From positions 1,178,001 through 1,242,000 of the forward strand of contig JAKFAO010000006.1 of NCBI GenBank assembly GCA_021527695.1: DNA of 64,000 bases, given 5' to 3'. How positions within the stretch are numbered: position 1 is the first letter of the stretch; every line of letters starts with the position of its first letter. The notes under the pieces were generated by a model. It was given only the letters and a program-made list of their open reading frames with translations. It made no database searches and was not told the origin of the DNA. This stretch comes from Naematelia aurantialba. Taxonomy: Eukaryota; Basidiomycota; Tremellomycetes; Tremellales; Naemateliaceae. This document shows positions 48,301-59,315 of this stretch, piece after piece. Both the position numbers and the translations under genes were made by a program.

Positions 48301-50167
48301 CCTGCCTCCACGCTCTCGTCGAAATCGACGCCTCCCCAAGTTGTCAACAGCTCCTCACAAGACATCATCTCCGTCTCCGAACGCCAGACCTCCATGTTGA
48401 CAGCCAGCACGGCCAGTGATGGTCCCGTGCCCAGCAAAGTGGAGGAATCCCATGCCGCCGACATCCTGGCGCCTCCAAAAGACGCGATGTTCGAGTCACG
48501 AGCGTTCACGGACGAGGCTCTTGCGTACATGCCCTTTGTGGCCAACAAGCCCTGGGGGGCTACATCGCGCCTCATGCCTCGCCGCTTTACGATGCTCACT
48601 ATTGGATCCCGGGGAGATGTACAACCATACATTGCGCTTGCGCTGAGACTCATGAAGGACGACCATAAAGTGGTGATCGTTACACACGACGAGTTCAAAG
48701 GATGGATCGAAGGCTATGGGATCGAACATCGGCAGGCCGGCGGAGACCCCACTGCTCTGATGAAGCTTTCAGCAGAACACAAGGTAAAACCGCGGCGAAC
48801 TGCAAATTGCGCGATCAAGCTGACGGATGCAGATGTTTTCGCCGGGATTCTTCAAGGAGTCGTTAGGGTCTTTCAGACAGTGGCTTGACGAACGTGAGTG
48901 CCGAGGTGTGATGCATTGCTGACAGGATAGTACTGGTCGATTCGTGGGAGGCTTGCAAGGATGCTGACATACTCATCGAGTCGCCGTCTGCTATGGCTGG
49001 CGTTCACATCGCCGAGGCGCTCAAGATCCCCTACTTCCGCGCTTTCACCATGCCGTGGACACGGACCACTGCATACCCTCAAGCGTTCCTGGTGCCCGCC
49101 TTTGAGATGGGTCCTTCTTTCAACTACTCGACCTACGTCCTCTTTGATAACATCATGTGGCGAGCAACGTCTGGGCAGATCAACAAGTGGCGGAAGAAGT
49201 ACCTCGGCCTCGCCTCAACCGATATGAGCCTGCTCAACGTCACCAAGATCCCATTCTTGTACAACTTTAGCTCGGCCGTAGTTCCGAAACCGTTGGACTG
49301 GCATGACGATATCACCATCACGGGGTACTGGAACTTGGAGAATTCCGATACAGAGTGGAGCCCACCTCAGGACCTAGTGGATTTCATGGCCAAGGCCAGG
49401 GCAGATGCAAAGCCGCTTGTGTACATTGTGAGTAGTTGGGGATGGTGCTGCTGGTCAGAGGGTTGAGTGGTGACTGATCTGCGAAATAGGGCTTTGGATC
49501 GATCGTGGTGCCGCGTCCAAACGCGATGACGAAATCGATCATCAAGGCCGTCGAAAAGGCCGATGTGAGAGCGATCATCGCGAAAGGCTGGTCTAGTCGT
49601 GGTGGGGATCCCGCGAAAGAAGGCGAGCAGATCCAGTTCCCCGCGAGCTGTTACGGTCTGGACAAGGTGCCTCATGGGTGGTTGTTCCCGAAGAGTAAAT
49701 CACTAGCTCCTCCCGTCATTTGGAGACAGGCTGATGCTGTGCAGTTGACGCGGCCTTGCATCACGGCGGTGCTGGGACGGTTGGAGCGAGCCTGCGCGCT
49801 GGGATTCCGACGCTCATCAAGCCCTGGTTTGGTGATCAGTACTTCTGGTGAGGGACTTTGCATCTCTGTCCCCTCCTCTTGGCTTCAGGCTGCCACGAGA
49901 AAATTGCGGGGACGGGAGCTGACGATACACAGGGCCCTACGAGTGACAAAGCTTGAAGTGGGGCTGAAAGTCTCTTCGCTGCGCAGCGACGAGGTCGCCG
50001 ACGCCCTGCGAAAGGCAACAAGCAGCAAGGTCATGATTGAGAAAGCGGCGCGGGTGGGCGAGCGTATCAGGGCTGAGAACGGGGTCGAGAACGCCCTGCA
50101 GGCGATACATTTTAATGTCGTCAGGGCCGGCGGGGACAGGACCAAGATGCGCTGGGGGTCAAAGTGA
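45316..50167 (+). CDS. ATG26: Sterol 3-beta-glucosyltransferase with PH and GRAM domains
   Basis: UDP-glucose:sterol glucosyltransferase (UGT51/ATG26) makes ergosteryl glucoside on membranes and supports pexophagy in some fungi. Start at ATG 45316; the N-terminal 300 residues are disordered. GRAM 1 begins near [20 protein letters not shown]. The PH domain includes [20 protein letters not shown] and [18 protein letters not shown] 2 has [20 protein letters not shown] and [20 protein letters not shown]. The GT28-like domain starts [20 protein letters not shown] and contains [56 protein letters not shown] and TGYWNLE. The UDP-binding C-terminal half has [43 protein letters not shown] and [14 protein letters not shown]. 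The stop is at 50165-50167. The catalytic-site HHGGAGT is intact. The intron after DQYFW is about 87 nt. Total about 1,450 aa, usual for the family. Confidence 0.95.
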
Positions 50168-50738
50168 TAAGATGCGCTGGGCGCAAAGGGCAGAGGGGGG
50201 GCGGTTAGATTTGTTTTGAGTTTACCGCTTTTCCCTCTTTCATCTCTCCTCAAGAGAGAGAGGGAACGAGGCCCCGGTTGTGTCTGTGTGTGTGCGTGTG
50301 TGTGTGCGTGTGAGAAAGAGAGAGAGCAGATTGTACTCTGGCAAGGCGTAGATGAACGAGCTGGTGCCGTGGGAGTCTGACTGAGCATGACCAGGCATAG
50401 AAGCTTTGGGGTTTGACGGGATAATAATAATGTATACTATCTCTGCCAGGTGTGGGCGGTTGTAGCATCTTGTACTAGAGCAGACAGACCTCAATAAGAA
50501 GTATAGACTATGCATCAGAAGGGCGAGGCGTGCAGCGTATAAAGATACAACCGTTTCAGATAATCAGATACATGGTGCCTATGACCTGAACATCAACACG
50601 CTCTGGGATCGACCTGCCGTGGCAAGGTGAGCACGCGGAAGATGGAAAAGGGAAGAGGGAACGAGAAATGTGGGAACGAAGGATGCGGAAATTGGGACGT
50701 TGGAACGCATGCTTCACGCCCTGTCGGTGTGCGGCAGC
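50168..50738. repeat. Convergent 3' region ATG26 / EFM7 with TG microsatellite
   Basis: 571 bp between converging genes. It carries a (TG)n/(CG) run at about 50279-50312 (TGTCTGTGTGTGTGCGTGTG and on), followed by GAAAGAGAGAGAG. No gene is supported; open frames are shadows of the repeats. Confidence 0.6.
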
Positions 50739-52439
50739 CTAAACTTGCCCGAGCACCTCGCCTGGCTGTTCGCCCAGCTCTCGGCGGACGCGCCAGCACC
50801 GCCATCCGTACACTGTTCCACGGACCTGCGCGTCGCCCGGGTCGTGGTCAAACATGGCCCCGGCGAAACGCTCCAAGACGCGCTGGTACGCCCATCCGCC
50901 TGGTGCGTGGGCCGAGGACGCCGCGAGCGCCGGGAAGAAGTTGAGGTCGGCGGCGACGAGGTGAGGGCGGTGGTGCGTTATGAACACGAGGATGGAGGGG
51001 TGGTCTGGTGGTGGTGGCGGGGGTGGCGGCGGGGCTTCGGGAGCGGCAGTGGCGGCGAATTGTGATGGGCCACGGGGATGTGATGACGGTGAATGTGACG
51101 GTGATGGTGATGGTGACAACGATGGTGATGGTGATGATGATGGAGGAGGCGTCGATGTAAAAGGCTGCGCACCGGCAGTCGAGGAAGTAGTGGAGAAAGT
51201 GCTACTCGACGGCGCATGGCGAAGGAGTGAGTTGACGGAGCTGATCAAGGCCGGATGCTGTGCCGATCAGCTTTCGTTGTCCGACGCTAGGTGGATGAGC
51301 GGAACGTACTTGCGAGTGATTGAACACTAGGTCGCTGAGGATCAGCAGATCGTAGCCCTCGCCGCCTGTCTTGGCCAGCAGCGGCCCCGGATCTCGACCC
51401 CACAGGAAGCCCTATCAACGTCAGTTCGGCCCTCCGTGCGATTCTACAACGCCCTTCAAACGGAAGCTCAATGCGGGCTGGAAAGCAGGGCGAGGCTGCG
51501 TGGCGAGACTGAGGGATTGGAAGAATAGAGGAAAAGATGCAGAAGACCAACCTCCACGTCCGCGTGCTCTGCGAGCCCAGGACCGAGATTGACATCGACG
51601 TTGTACTGCATGTTATCGACGAGCTGCGCGTCGGGGTAGTCGGTCATCACGGCCTTGTCAGCGCCAGCGAGAAGCGCGACGATGCTCGGCAGAGCTGCAC
51701 CGGCCCCGAGTTCGAGAGTCGTGCGGCCACGGACGAGGGCCGGGTTCTCGAGCAGGTAGTCGGTTAGCGTGCGCGCCGTGTTCCATCTGAGCAGTCAGCG
51801 ACGGGGCGACGAGAGAAGATGAGGCGACGAGGTGACGAGGCGACGAGGCGATGTAAGGATTGACGTGTGCGTGCAGAAGCAGATGGTGTTCGACGTTCCA
51901 GCACAGGAGGGATGGGGAACATTAGGGTACTTGAGCATGGATGGATGTGCATGATGTGGATGGATGGCATGATGGCTCTGAAGAGATGACGGCCCTGAAG
52001 AGAACGATGTGTGTGTTCCCGAGTCAAGCGGACCAAGGCATTCAAATTGAAAGGGACGCCAAGACGTACAGGTGGTGGCCCCATAACGGATGCGACCCAA
52101 CCAGACGAAGTATGAGCTGCGTGCGCGAGTCGAGCATCGGCAGCCCGCCAATCACGGGCGGTATGTACGTCGAGAACGAGTACGGAGGAGGAACGGGCGA
52201 CTCTGGTAACTGCCCTGGTCAGCTGCGACCTGACCGATGCCACCGTGTGTAAAGACCGTGCAATGCAAAGACGGTACAATGCAGCGAGTCGAGACGAGGA
52301 GGCATGGCGAGTCTGCAAGAGAAGTAAAGACACTCACGGGGAGGAGGTCGTCGAGACCAAAGCCTTGCTCGTCGTCGTCCGAGAGCATTGGAGACGCGGG
52401 TCTCGGCGTGTGCGAGGTGGACGCCTCGCTCTGCGCCAT
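50739..52439 (-). CDS. EFM7: EFM7-type protein N-terminal/lysine methyltransferase with low-complexity insertion
   Basis: A class I SAM methyltransferase of the Nnt1/Efm7 branch, which modifies the N-terminus and Lys of translation factor eEF1A. Start at ATG 52437-52439 (MAQSEASTSHTPRPASPMLS). Exon 2 gives LPESPVPPPYSFSTYIPP and QLILRLVGSHPLWGHH, joined over a 283-nt intron to LWNTARTLTDYLLENPAL. Then come the SAM loop TTLELGAGAALPSIVALLAG and MTDYPDAQLVDNMQYNVDVN. A later exon has GFLWGRDPGPLLAKTGGEGY and DLLILSDLVFNHSQ. The last exon begins HPALISSVNSLLRHAPSSS and contains about 70 Ser/Pro residues and a P9 run before resuming ILVFITHHRPHLVAADLNFF. The stop is TAG at 50739-50741. The NHSQ-HPAL and THHRP motifs are intact. 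The insert is unusual. Divergent from bS9m with 244 bp between starts. Confidence 0.87.
51787..52069 (-). repeat. 283-nt intron of EFM7 with short tandem repeats
   Basis: The intron joins HH to LWN, with donor GTACGT at 52064-52069 and acceptor CTGCTCAG at 51787-51794. It holds CATC/ATCC runs (about 51930-51985) and a GACGAGGCGACGAGGTGACG array (about 51800-51855). At six times the usual intron length here, it may tolerate repeat growth. Confidence 0.65.
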
Positions 52440-52683
52440 CGTGTTCCGTGTCGAGACCGCTGCTTTGTGTCTGACGCTGGATGCAGAGCTCACTGCTTGA
52501 AATTTCAGAAATCAACAAATCAGCCGGGAGCTTGAGCTGGGTGATATGACGTGGCATTTCGCCGCTTTCGCTGTCGAGAATGTCGCCTCGAGCTCAGACG
52601 TTCGACTACTTGTCGCTTCACCTCCTACACCTCCTACGACCCAGGTCAGCGAGCGCTAGATCTCCAGGACGCATTCTAGCCCA
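52440..52683. promoter_or_regulatory. Divergent promoter EFM7 / bS9m
   Basis: A 244 bp divergent intergenic region; no clear TATA. Both genes serve translation, so a shared regulator is conceivable, but nothing in the sequence proves it. Confidence 0.3.
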
Positions 52684-53913
52684 ATGGCGATGGCGTGTGC
52701 GTCGACGTCGTCGTTGCGCTGCGTGCGGCTTGCCTCGTCGACACCGTCGTCCGTCCTCACGTTTGCCCGGCGGCACGCCAGCTCGGACTCCTTCCCTTCC
52801 CGAGGCAGGGGCGGCGGCGGGGGCAGCAGGGGCGGCTATGCTGGCGGATTCGGTGCTGGTCGTGGCGGGTTTGACGACATCGAGCCGCCTGCGCGGCCGC
52901 CGCGACCTGCCTCGCCGTACTTCTACTCTGGGCAGCCCGTGTTCACTGCCGAGATGACCGCGCTCGAAGACCTGCTGTCCAAGACCCAGACAACGCTGCA
53001 GGCCGCGCACGTCTTCCCCCTGCCGGCGATCCCGGCGCTGCAGATGCCGCAGCTGCCCGACGTGCGCTGGAAGACGCCGGCCGAGCTGGCGCCCCGCTTC
53101 GGCCGGCGCACGCTCAACACGGCCCTGCACCGCCGCATCACGACGCTGCTCAACGAGCTGAACCGGCTGCGCTACCTCGCCCAGGTGGGCGGGCGGCCCG
53201 ACGTCGCCCAGCGCGTCGCCGCCACCCTCGGCACCTACTCGCGCCCGCCGAGAACCGCCCCACAACCCAAAGACCCCGCCGACGTCGTCGGAAAGTACGC
53301 CGGAGCCGGCATCGACGCCTTCGGACGCACGTACGGTCTCGGACGGAGAAAAGAGGCTTCCGCACGGGTGTGGATCATCCCCTCCCAGCAGGCGGGCGCG
53401 TTCCTCGACGCCCCATTCGAACCGTTCCGTCCCGACGAACCCACCGATATCACCGCGACCGCCAGCACCACAGCCGCCCTCCCCACGTCGGAGATTCTCG
53501 TCAACCACCTGCCGATGCCGTCGCATTTCCCCAGGCCCATCGATCGCGAACGGATCGTCAGGCCACTCCGACTCACCGGCCTCCTTGGCGCCTACAACAT
53601 CTTTGCCCTCGTCCGTGGTGGCGGCTTGACCGGACAGGCAGACGCCATCGCCATGGGCCTCGCTAAGGCTCTCGTCGCTATGCGTCACGAGACAAAGGAC
53701 GTGCTCTTTTCTGGTCAGTCTCCCTGCACCTTCACAGTTCTATCCGTCACAGTGCACATCCTGACATACTCCAGCTGGCCTCTTGATGCGCGACACGCGC
53801 ATGGTTGAGCGAAAGAAGACTGGTCGCGTCAAGGCCAGGAAGAAGGTCAGTCTGGAGCATCTCCACCAGCCACGTGCTGACACCCGCCATAGCCTGCCTG
53901 GGTCAAGCGTTAG
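52684..53913 (+). CDS. Mitochondrial small ribosomal subunit protein bS9m (MRPS9)
   Basis: Universal S9 of the mitoribosome. Start at ATG 52684; an N-terminal presequence (LRCVRLASSTPSSVLTFARR) precedes a Gly/Arg-rich spacer (GRGGGGGSRGGYAGGFGAGR). The fungal extension is followed by the S9 fold: DAFGRTYGLGRRKEASARVW, EILVNHLPMPSHFPRPIDRE, RLTGLLGAYNIFALVRGGGL and GQADAIAMGLAKALVAM. After two introns near the end (53714-53774 and 53848-53892) it reads LLMRDTRMVERKKTGRVKAR and KKPAWVKR, with TAG at 53911-53913. The GRRKEA start, GGGLTGQADA and terminal WVKR are diagnostic; the terminal Arg contacts P-site tRNA in bacteria. The main exon is about 1 kb and GC-rich. Confidence 0.95.
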
Positions 53914-54185
53914 AGTCGACGAGTCGAGGGCATTGTATTGCATATGCATTCACATATACCTCACAACACGCCCAGGGCATTTATATCTCGCTGTGGCAGC
54001 GTCGTCTACAGCCGCTGACTGACAATGATATCTCTTGTACAGTTCTCCGCCGCTAACTTACAATGATAATTACCCTACCGACATGCTCTGCGTCGTCACC
54101 GATAACAATGATTTCTGCCACACAAGATTGCGTCTTCAGTCGGCTCGACGCACAGAAGGCAGATCTCGCCTCATTTCCATACCAA

Positions 54186-57100
54186 TCATGCAAACCGAAT
54201 CCGAGTCTTCTTCGACCTCGACGGACCTGCAACAGACGACGTGGTGGCCGACGTCTCTTGGTCCGCCTTGGCTCGTGCACGCTTCTTGGACGTCCGCTCT
54301 ACCTCTACGATCTCAACTTCATCTGCAGCGTCCGGAGTGACTGGCGTGAACTGTACATTGAACCGCGCAGTCGGCTTGTGGGAAGTAAACACGAATCGAG
54401 GTTTCTGGACATTAGACGTGCCAGAACCGCCCTAGCTCACCTCGATCATCGCCCGCGAGTACAGCTTTTCGTCTTCGTCCGTACAAGGTACGTTCCCACG
54501 ACGTGCAATATCCTCCTCAAATGTGCCCCTTGTAACGAGAATCTCAACTCTCGTAGGACGAGTTTGTCCGATTCGATGAATACGCTACCGTGAGGTTGGG
54601 AGTCAGCAGCTGCAAGTACGCAGGCAATGCCACCCACTTTGATTGCTTGTGCTTGGACATCCAGATTCCACACTGGCGATAAAAAGATCATACGATTTGC
54701 AAGCGTCATTGTCCTATCCATGAGCATCTTCACTACCCACGGCCCAGTGCAGACATACAACCCCCGAGCACCGAAGTTGAGCTCCAGCATGCACACCTTT
54801 ACGTCTGGGTCCTCGAATTTCCGTAGGCTTTCGCGACGCTCAATCTTCTTCTTGATCCCAGCGCCCACATAGCACCTATCATGTCAGCCGCGTATTTTGT
54901 GGAACCGTGTACGCACCATTTGACATTGGCTAGATCTAGGACCTCTGCGAGAAGCCCAATCTCGGAGGTGCTTCCGAAGAGGACAAATTTGTCCTCCGAA
55001 GGTGCATGGAGAATACTATGAAGCACATAGTTGACTTTGGCCGATCGACTGAAGGTTTCTATGCGATCAGGAAGCGGACGAGGCATGTCGCTTTGATCAA
55101 GACGCTCTGATATGACCGCAGCATTTTGCCTTGCAATTTGTAGCTGCGCGTCCATTTCTGTGACAGTTCGTCGCGAGGACTGTTTACGACTGCCGGGTGA
55201 GGTCGTTACTGAGCCGGCGAGAGTCGGAGCCGATGACACGCCGTCGTCCGTCTTTTTCGCTTTGCCAACCTTGCCTTTGCCTGTGACGGGCTCTGCGCTA
55301 AGACTCGCGGCGGCTAGTTCGATGGCAGCGAACGTCTCTAGGTCGTCATGTGAGACGCCGCCCTTGTTGTGGTTTCGCAGTTTTATCAGCATGCCTACGT
55401 TGACCAGGCTTGGGTCGAAGTTTGGACTGCTCGACGCAGCGGCCTTGATACCTTGGGGAAGTGCAGCGGCGTGGAATGGAACAGATAAATGATGAGTCGC
55501 GTTCCACTCCAACCAGACTGGATCCTGAATCGCGCTTCGAAGTTGCTGGACAGCCTCTTCCAGCAGCGTTCGATTTTCCTCCGTCATATACATTGTATTG
55601 AGATGCGTTTCTGATGCTTCCAAGCTCTGTTGAAGCTTCATGTCCGGACTCGTATACCAGAAACACGCCAAGTGAAGGTTGTAGATGACATTTTGGAACG
55701 CATCCTTGTTTTTCGCGTGGAGGAAGTGTCCTCGACTTTTGGCGGGTACTACCTGTTAGATCATCCGGCCAGGACAGACATACCAGTATATATATTACCA
55801 GCGATCAAGGCGGCCAGCGCATTGTAAGTGGTCCGCTGCAGGGGATCCAAGTCCAAGTATTGAGTCGTCGTCTTTAGCGGGGGAATGTCAATCTCTCCCT
55901 CTATAGTGGCCAATCTGTTGGCCAGGTCAGCTTTGTTGATTGGCATTCTTGGGCCCATGACTCACCGATGCTTCACCATAATCTTCTCCATAAGCTCTCG
56001 CATTCGGGCGACTGAACCATACATGGGTCCGCCCTTGGCGCACAGCTGCCCGGTGATAACCGACCCAAACCTCACGCCTTCCAGTGAGAACAGGTCAGCT
56101 CCTAAGAAGTCGCACAACATCTTTCCGAATCGGTTCGAGTCTTCCCTATCTCGTTTTGACCAGGTGGTACGTTGTTCGCCCTGCAACGTGTCCTCGTCCA
56201 TCAGGTCCAGGCCTAATTTCAGGTCCGGTTTCTGGGGCTTTTCGTCACCGACGTTGAAGTCGGCAAAGAGAGGGGTATCGTCTTCGATCCGGGACCTTTC
56301 AATTTTCGTGTCATCGTCGTCACCTTCAGTCGTTGGCTTGGTGTCTCTCGACGTCTGTTTATCGAGTGGAAGTGCCATCGCAATATCCGCCGCTTCGCCC
56401 TCGGCTCCTTGATGCAAATTGCGAGTAGGCGCTATGGACCTCAGCACTCTTTCGGACCTTTCTCGAGACTTCGCTCACTTCCAGTGATCAACCATTTGCG
56501 ATCGACATCGAGATCGCGAGCGAATAGAACAACATTGCTCTGCTGGCTGGCCAGACTGCCCTCGTCTGCGGCTATTAGCAAGCGCTGACATGTCACCCAC
56601 CTAGCAACAAGCGCTTCCATCTCGCCTGTTTCAGCACGGATTGGGAGCCCTTTCGCGCCTCCATCCCGAGCTCTAAGCTGTGTTAGTCGGTCCGCTTCAG
56701 GGCTGGGAGATTTACTGTCTATATCCAGCAAGACCAGCTATGCGATGTCAGCTTGTTCATGGGCACGTCGTGGAGAACGCACGTCTGATGCCAAGAGCTC
56801 AAGCAACGGCGGCATCTTGTCTTCTGCTTTGATGATACGGACCCGAAGCGCGTCTTTCTCCAAGTGTTTGTCGATCTCCTGCTGCCATTGTGGGAGGAGG
56901 ATTGCTGGCACGATTACGAGCGTGGCGGATGAAAGGAAGATTTTACGTGGCTCTCTTGTTATCTTGTCAAGCCTGGTGTATCGTAGTCGGGTTTCTTGCC
57001 GAGCAATAGGAAACTCATAGTAGAACGGGACCTGATTAAGCCTGCCCCGCAGCTTCTCGTTGGAGGTGAGCATCGCATCCCTGGCTGCCGACGGATCGTC

Positions 57101-58344
57101 CTTAGCAATGATGTTTGCGCAGAGCACTGCTAGTGACGGTTTGCGCGGTCTGTATTGCTCGGGCCTCTTGTAAGAACTTTCCAGACGCTCTCGAAGGGTG
57201 CGGTAGGGAGGATAAGTGTAGGTCCGGATCTCGTGGTATGTGACAGCTAACGAGGTCTGTTCACCCACTGGAGGCGCCTCACACGGCTGGTGAAGTGTTG
57301 CCACGACCAGTGCCAAGCAGATGAGGGTTTTTCCCACTCCCATTTGCTCACACCTGTACATCAGCTCGTGTGGGAGTGCAAGATGACGGGAACGGCGCAC
57401 AATATGCCTCCTCTGGGCATCGTGCAAATGGATGGTTTGGTGACGATCTCAAACGTCAAGTAGTTGACATAGTATATGCCGTCCCGACCGGCCTCTTGCA
57501 CGGGGACGCAACAGAGATCTATCAGAGTTTCGGGGTACATCTCATGTCGAATCATCTTGGCCACGGATCGCTGGATGTGGTGAGCCGGTCGACCGTAAAG
57601 AGAGGATTGTTTAGGGACGACGGGGTAATGCGTGGTGGAAGGGTATAGGGACGGGGGAATGCGTGGTGGAAGGGTACTCACGACCTGATATGATCTGAGC
57701 ACCGTCTTGACGCCTTCGAGACGTTCGTATCCCTCCAGGCGTTCGAACAGCTCCGCGTCCTTTGCTCGGGCGATGGAGCATTCTGCGAAATCTGGTTCTG
57801 GCGGATCGGAGAGCTCTGTATAAATCCCACGCATGCTGAGGGCAGCATCGTCGAGCTGTCGATCTGGTCAGCCGTGGCCATCTGGAAGATAGCTGGTGCT
57901 ACCGACCAAGATGTAACATACGTTGCGGCCCATGACTGGCACTCCATTCCCCTCGCCCCCCCAGTCGGTCGTGATCCATCCCAAGAGCTTCTTCATGTGC
58001 CCCTTGACAGCGGATCTGCTCAGGACTGCATCGGAGGCTAGGAATCCCTGAGCGTCGGCAGGGAGGATACTGACTCGCACGAAGAAGCCGCCCTCGGCGC
58101 GGAGGTACTGCGCGTCGATAGCGATGGTCGGTTCTCTAAGCAGCCAGCGCAGCGTCCGGACCCGCGCCTGCGTCTCCTTGTCGTCGGGGCTCCAGTCGCC
58201 ATGGTCGAGAAAGTCGAGGTCGAGCACACACCAGCAGTGGGGGAAGGCTATGGTTGTGTAGTATGGGCAGTCTACGAGAGGGAAGGAGCCAAGCTGGACG
58301 GTGCGGCTGCGCGGCGCCGCAGGGGTCGCGTCGAGCGAGTCCAT
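54186..58344 (-). CDS. SNF2-family DNA-dependent ATPase, paralogue B (motif II DEGS)
   Basis: Full-length paralogue of the gene at 2714-6511, in the opposite orientation. Start at ATG 58342-58344 (MDSLDATPAAPRSRTVQLGS). The N-terminal module aligns with A (FFVRVSILPADAQGFL), then RSVAKMIRHEM, PRGGILCEQMGVGKTLICLA (motif I GVGKT), VIVPAILLPQWQQEIDKHL (Ia). Motif II is read across an intron as RWKRLLLDEGSLASQQSN, where A has DEGHVAGSKTSN. Motif III is TGTPTRNLHQG. The linker contains MACFWYTSPDMKLQQSLEAS and VNYVLHSILHAPSEDKFVLF. Motif V is GARGL, then SPVWNLDVQAQAIK and RIHRIGQTRPTRVEILV. The tail is basic (TSKKRARAKADQE). It ends at TGA 54186-54188. Introns fall at the same codons as in A in at least six places. 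Its N-terminal exon is longer and more divergent than A's. About 1,200 aa. Confidence 0.87.
57620..57682. repeat. Intronic direct duplication in SNF2 B
   Basis: GGGTAATGCGTGGTGGAAGG and GGGAATGCGTGGTGGAAGGG occur about 28 bp apart inside one intron (57574-57681), making it over twice the usual length. The duplication spans roughly 28 bp per copy. Confidence 0.55.
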
Positions 58345-59315
58345 GCTTCCTGGGAGGCGGGGCTACTAGACCACCTAAGGCTGGAGGGAAGGAGGAATGG
58401 ATGGAGGTGAGGAAGGAAGGAAAGATGGAGGGAGGGAGGGAGGGATGGAGGGAGGAAGGAAGGAAGGAAGGAAGGAGGGAGGGAAGGAAAGAAGGAAGCT
58501 TGCAAGAAAGGATGATGGATGGATGGACGGCAGCAAGAAAAGATCAGCGTGCCTGAACACGTTGGATTCGATAAGAGTGGCGTGTGGCCATGAGATCTCT
58601 GGCATGTAGGATATGAGGTGTGCAACACATCAGGATGTAGAAGCTTAGATGTACAACACATCAGTATGTAGGAGCCTAGATGTAAGGATCAGGATGTAGA
58701 AGATTAGAGGTAAAGATCAGGATGTAGAAGCTTAGATGTAAGGATCAGGATGTAGAAGATTAAACGCGCAAGATCAGTATGTAGAAGATGAAACGTGCAA
58801 TGTGCAACGCACCACAAGCAGAGGATCGTATGACTCTGTCATTGCATACTGCAGTGTACTATGCTACAAAAGCTACTCGGGCGATCTACGCCGAGCGCGC
58901 CTGTACAAGTGTTGATAACGCGTGCCAAGATGTGGTGAACCGGACCGTACGGGAGCGAGATGTCGGTGTGGTGTCTGCTGGTGTCTGTGATGGTGGTGGT
59001 GGTGATAATGAATGTCATGCCCAGCATCGCGTACCGCCTGTCTCATCGACCCGCACCGTCCAGATCCTTCTCGAACCGTCCCGGTACCCTGCCCGTCCGT
59101 CCGTCCGTCGTTACAAGAAACCCGCCTTGATTGCGCCGATTGCCCTGAAATCCCAAAGAGCCCAAAATGCCTGCCAATGATGCCGTGTGTAGCGTGATGC
59201 ATGGACGTGGCCGTCGTCGTCGTCGTGTCGTCGTGTACGTCGATCTGTGATGCACGTTATCGTGATGTGCATGTCCTGTAGCGCGTAGCGACTAGTCGAA
59301 GGTGTCGTCGACGCA
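58345..59315. repeat. Gene-free 970 bp with purine microsatellite and 28-29 bp minisatellite
   Basis: Between SNF2 B (start at 58344) and the cyclin gene stop (59316). A purine tract of GGAGG/GGAAG units covers about 58381-58500. A tandem array at about 58629-58800 has six copies of a 28-29 bp unit beginning TCAGGATGTAGAAGMTTAGA; copies differ by a few bases. A TGGTGGTGGTGG run lies at 58993-59003 and GTCCGTCCGTCCG at 59096-59109. No coding exon is supported. Confidence 0.75.

Noticed and set aside
50978..51217. His-rich minus-strand frame of 79 codons
   Set aside because: Alternative frame of the TCACCATCAC repeats in the EFM7 insertion; the Ser/Pro frame is the one continuous with conserved motifs on both sides.
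52618..53688. Minus-strand frame of 356 codons over the bS9m gene
   Set aside because: GC-rich shadow; the plus strand encodes unmistakable S9 motifs.
58254..58556. Gly/Arg/Lys-rich plus-strand frame of 100 codons
   Set aside because: Produced by the GGAGG/GGAAG microsatellite; no start context or conservation signal.
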